From Casuarina equisetifolia (Eukaryota > Streptophyta > Magnoliopsida > Fagales > Casuarinaceae), in assembly GCA_028551475.1 (NCBI GenBank), contig CM052361.1, positions 19,099,274 through 19,163,273 of the forward strand: a stretch of DNA of 64,000 nucleotides, in the 5' to 3' direction. Position numbers and translations under genes: made by a program. Positions 60,426 through 64,000 of the stretch are shown piece after piece (the stretch's first letter is position 1; each line of letters begins with the position of its first letter). The notes beneath the pieces are model-generated. The model saw only the letters and a program-made list of their open reading frames with translations. It ran no database searches and was not told the DNA's origin.

Positions 60426-63400
60426 AAAGTGTCTTCAGACAAAAAGCGATTGGGCTTTATCCATAGCCTACTTTCGTAGCCCATAATTTTTGACCATGAC
60501 ATTCATTCAGCTCAAGAATACCTGAATTATTACGTTTAATTAATCCATTCGGCCCTTTAACAGCACGCCGCAGCACAATAAAGCGAATACAAAGCTGTTT
60601 ATTTTCTCCTACTCTACCATGAATCAGACTTTTGGTGCCGCCGACGCATAGACGACATTGGTTGCATGGTGAGTCAGACCGAACAAATTTGGCATGCGTC
60701 GCTTGAAAGCTATCCAAAAAGGTGCATCAGTTTCCTCCATATTCAAGTTCAAGGAATTCTTTTAATCTTTTTCTGCTCCGCAGATGTTCACCCCATCAAA
60801 TTAAGCGTAACTTTTGTATGTCAGTTCCCATATTATAAGACTATATCATATCTCAATTACAGAACTCAATGAGATAAAATTTAAAAAATAGGTTCACGAG
60901 AACAACTGAAAAACCAAAATGTTGCAGAAAACGACGAGATATTAAGTAAGTAATAGACCAAAAGTAATCAAATGGAGTTTTGTTTGTTTTCGAAGTAATT
61001 AATCGGCCGGTCCAGGAGAAATTTCCTTGGACTACCAAACGCTAGAGGTCGGTGGACACATTCATGTGGTGAAACAAATATTAAACTCTAAAAGTGGGAC
61101 AACATCAGTAAAATGAAAACAAAAGACCCAACAACTCAGGTAGAATCCTAGAACCATTTAAAATGGCAAACCCCACTTTTGGCGACATGGTTGGGTCCCA
61201 TTGTCCTTATCAGACCACAAGCCATTCTTGTTAGGGTGAACCTATCCATTACACGGACCCACTTTGACTATTGGCCTGGCTTGGTTGGTTTGAAGTAGTT
61301 CAGTCAAATTGTTGCAAGTAGATCGAGTACACACAAAAAGTTACTGGTAAAGTAATTTTTTAACTGAATTTTCAAAAGGCATTGGAACTTAAGCACTATG
61401 ATAAAGAAAGTAGAAATCAATCATATAAAGAAGGTGCTTATTATTTACTCTTGGGTTCACTTCGTTCATTGGACGGGGTTTCATGCCATTGACTGAGATT
61501 GGATAAGACAATTGAAAGGAGCTCCTAAAGCCAGATTCATTGGGACAGCTCTGCGAGACATATGGATTGTCCTCTTGACCATTTGCAATTACTTGCCCTC
61601 CAGGGGAGGCAAGAAAATAGAAAATTCGAAAAAGGAAGATGACGGAGAGTTGTTAACCTAATTGTCACTAATAAAACCAGAAAATGTCACGAGCTTCACC
61701 ACTCAACCAAAACCAAAGGAAAGCATACTTTTGTTTCTTGAGATCCCACGTGATTAAAGTTATTAATTGAGTTTCCAAGCTCCTTACTGACCTAATGTTT
61801 AACAGTATGCTAACTTTATGATGGAGTCACACTTTAATAGGTGTTAACGACAGCTTCAATTTCATGCCGGATTTTTTGTCAACACAAAGCCGTGAAATGG
61901 CCACCATGATAACAGAGAAGGCAACCACCAACAAAACAAATGATGGTTATCCTGTTTGTGCTCGAATGCTTTTCACTGAGTGACACTTAAACCACGAGTT
62001 GTACCCCCATCAGCATCGTGCTGGTTGAGCTCGGCCTTATGGGATTCTGACTCAACTAATTATAAGTATGCTTCTTGTTCTAAATGGCATGGATAAAGAC
62101 ACACACGGCGATCCACAAGTCTACGTTGCTATGCTCTATTGGAGTGCACTATGGCCATCCAATTTGCTTTAGCGAAGGTCAATGAGACACTCGAGTTTCT
62201 AGGCATATCATCTTTGGCATGACAGGTGAATTTGAAAGAGAGTGATAGTGATGATTAGCAACTGGTAGAAAGTCTGTGGTAGAAGCCAACTGGCCGTTAT
62301 TTCGGCACTGGACACGATGATTGGACACTGCAACAACCAAAAAAGGCAACCATCGCTTTCTGTATTGCACCACATTTTCGTGGAAGTGTACAAAGCCAAA
62401 ACCATAAAAAGCTCTTCTTGATAATGGCCAAGCCCCACTCTCGCTCATGAAGCCATGTGAAGAGTGCGATAAAGTCCAATACCCAGAGTTAATTACACTA
62501 GAGGAAAACTATTTTGAGGTTTAGTTATAAACTGCAACACACTTTTATTTCAATGAAAAGACAAGTCAACTAATAAGCGGTTTTCCATTTCCAGAATTCG
62601 TTTCTCTGTGTTCGGAAATCTCGAACGAAGCCTTTCGTCACTTTTAGCCTAGCCGCCGAAAGGTGAACCAATAAGCACTAAACTAAACTCTTCTTAGTCA
62701 GAGAAAAAATAAATACAAGAAAAACTACAGGTCATTTTCATTTTCTCTCTATTTTTTTAATTATAAAATTAGAGTTCTTGGAAACTAAATATAATCTGGG
62801 TTAAGGTTTGACTTTTCAACACCATGCTAAAATTATACTGTTTGTGAAATGGTATCAAAAGTAGTTGAATGGCGTTCGCATCTATTTTGTCTTAGAGTAG
62901 TTGATATTTCCAAACCTCACCGCCGTTTCCCACCCCAACCCCGCGGCGGCCCTTGACAACAAAAGGAGAAATTTGAATAATAAAAATTGAACAAGACGAT
63001 GGCCGGCCTCTCCTGTTTTCTCGCTTATGTCCACGAACCAGGATACCGCAATCAAAGGTTGGATTGTCTAATAGGAAAACCATATGATCGTATGGCGCTG
63101 CAAAAAGTTCGAAGTTTTGGAGTGTTCTTCTCGTAGTTTCTTTCAAAATCTATAAACATCTACGTGAAACGTCATCAGCTCTGTGATGCATTGTTTTATC
63201 TAAAAATTTAAGCCAATGTTTTTGAATAACTAATGTTATTTCAATCAATTTCCTAGCAAGTTGGGGTTGCAACTCTTTGTTGGATTCAGAATTTAGTTCT
63301 ACCTTAAACAGATGTCAGACGTTGGAGGTGTTCATGTCTTAGGCAGAACTGGTGTGCAGCAGAGGCCAGAAATCTCCAGCGTTTGTAAATTAATCCCATT

Positions 63401-64000
63401 TCCCCTTGAAAAATCTGGCTGATTGGGTCATTAGCAAACTTAAATACACTGCTAAAATGTATATTTATAAGGCGATGAGATTAACAAGCCGTCATATCAC
63501 TTCTGGTAGCGGCAATCATGATCTCATCATGATGGTGATAACGACATTAGGAGAGCTTCTATTGTGTAACTAAGATTTTGAGGTTTGAAATGCAAGGAAA
63601 GGACAAACCTTTAAAGAATAATTTAATCAACGTGAACCAGGAATTAGACGAGACAACGGTGTCCAAAGTTACGGGGGGTGCCTCAATTTTCTCGTGCGCC
63701 GTCGGCGCCTCAGTTTTCTATTCCAAAAGGAACACCATCCACGGGATGGGAACAGACGCCGTATTCATGGAACCTGGGGTTCACGGTTCAGTTAACAGAG
63801 TCCCTTAAGTCAACTTTTTCTTAAAGAAATAACCGACCTTTATTTTAAAAAAGCAAATGATAATTTTGGTCCAAGAAGACAAAAACAACATTGCTGTTGA
63901 ATGATGTTATATCGGCGTGACGACTGGGTAATCTAAGTAGCGACAGATCATCACCGGTTTTTGTCATCTGTTTCATTATAAGGGATATTTTTCTTAGTTA
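60426..64000. other. Intergenic DNA without a recognisable gene
   Basis: Base composition is less AT-rich than the transposon blocks. The longest plausible frames are 60457-60717 (minus, 86 codons, with CNQCRLC), 62892-63146 (minus, 84 codons) and 63578-63808 (plus, 76 codons). None resembles a family I know, and none has obvious splice partners. The final 250 bases (AT-rich with ATATCGGCGTGACGAC) could be the upstream region of a gene beyond the window. Confidence 0.4.

Noticed and set aside
60457-60717. 86-codon minus-strand frame with a CNQCRLC cluster
   Set aside because: Two CxxC-like pairs alone are not enough; no recognised domain and no neighbours supporting a gene.
63578-63808. 76-codon plus-strand frame near the window end
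   Set aside because: Plain ATG frame without recognisable domain or splice sites; may be chance.
1-64000. A previously undescribed multi-gene system
   Set aside because: Only two host genes of known families and retrotransposon remnants are readable. No cluster, conserved unknown operon-like set, tRNA, rRNA or CRISPR array was seen, so I do not claim one.

Overview
This window looks like nuclear DNA of a flowering plant, most likely a dicot. Two host genes with GT-AG introns resemble Arabidopsis RRP41L and CNGC15. The rest is AT-rich and filled with decayed LTR retrotransposons. I do not commit to a species. I found no tRNA, rRNA, CRISPR, operon or bacterial signal, and no gene cluster that amounts to a new biochemical system. 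The interesting content is gene structure and nested insertion history.

Layout. 1-4.65 kb holds an intact seven-exon exosome subunit gene on the plus strand (RRP41-like/MTR3 type, 257 codons). 5.7-11.0 kb is a decayed minus-strand Ty3/gypsy element, followed by a Ty1/copia scrap at 11.99-12.35 kb. 14.15-27.59 kb is a seven-exon CNGC15-type cyclic-nucleotide-gated channel gene on the plus strand (702 codons). Its intron 2 begins with GG instead of GT, and its intron 5 is about 9 kb long and packed with LTR elements. Downstream lies an old tandem duplication of single-copy-like DNA. Segments a, b and c occur at about 27.87-28.85, 36.59-37.03 and 42.73-43.32 kb, and again as a' (43.87-44.37 kb) and b'c' (59.08-60.43 kb). 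Transposons have since split it: a copia element (29.13-36.2 kb) between b and c, a chromovirus-like gypsy element (37.03-42.72 kb, TSD ATTGC) inside c, and about 14.7 kb of copia elements between a' and b'.

Nested insertions are well resolved. One LTR family occurs three times as solo LTRs: 30.12-31.73 kb inside a copia gag, 44.62-46.18 kb inside a copia LTR, and 50.43-51.68 kb with TSD CTTCT. A different solo LTR (47.06-48.68 kb, TSD TTTAT) interrupts a copia reverse transcriptase just after its catalytic motif.

At 58.54-59.05 kb a minus-strand exon relic carries an EAR-type DLNIP motif. At 59.79-59.99 kb an open exon-like frame has a broken, gypsy-split twin in unit 1. The last 3.6 kb shows no recognisable gene. 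The two host genes act independently, one in RNA decay and one in calcium-type cation transport. All transposon reading frames I examined carry stops or frameshifts.
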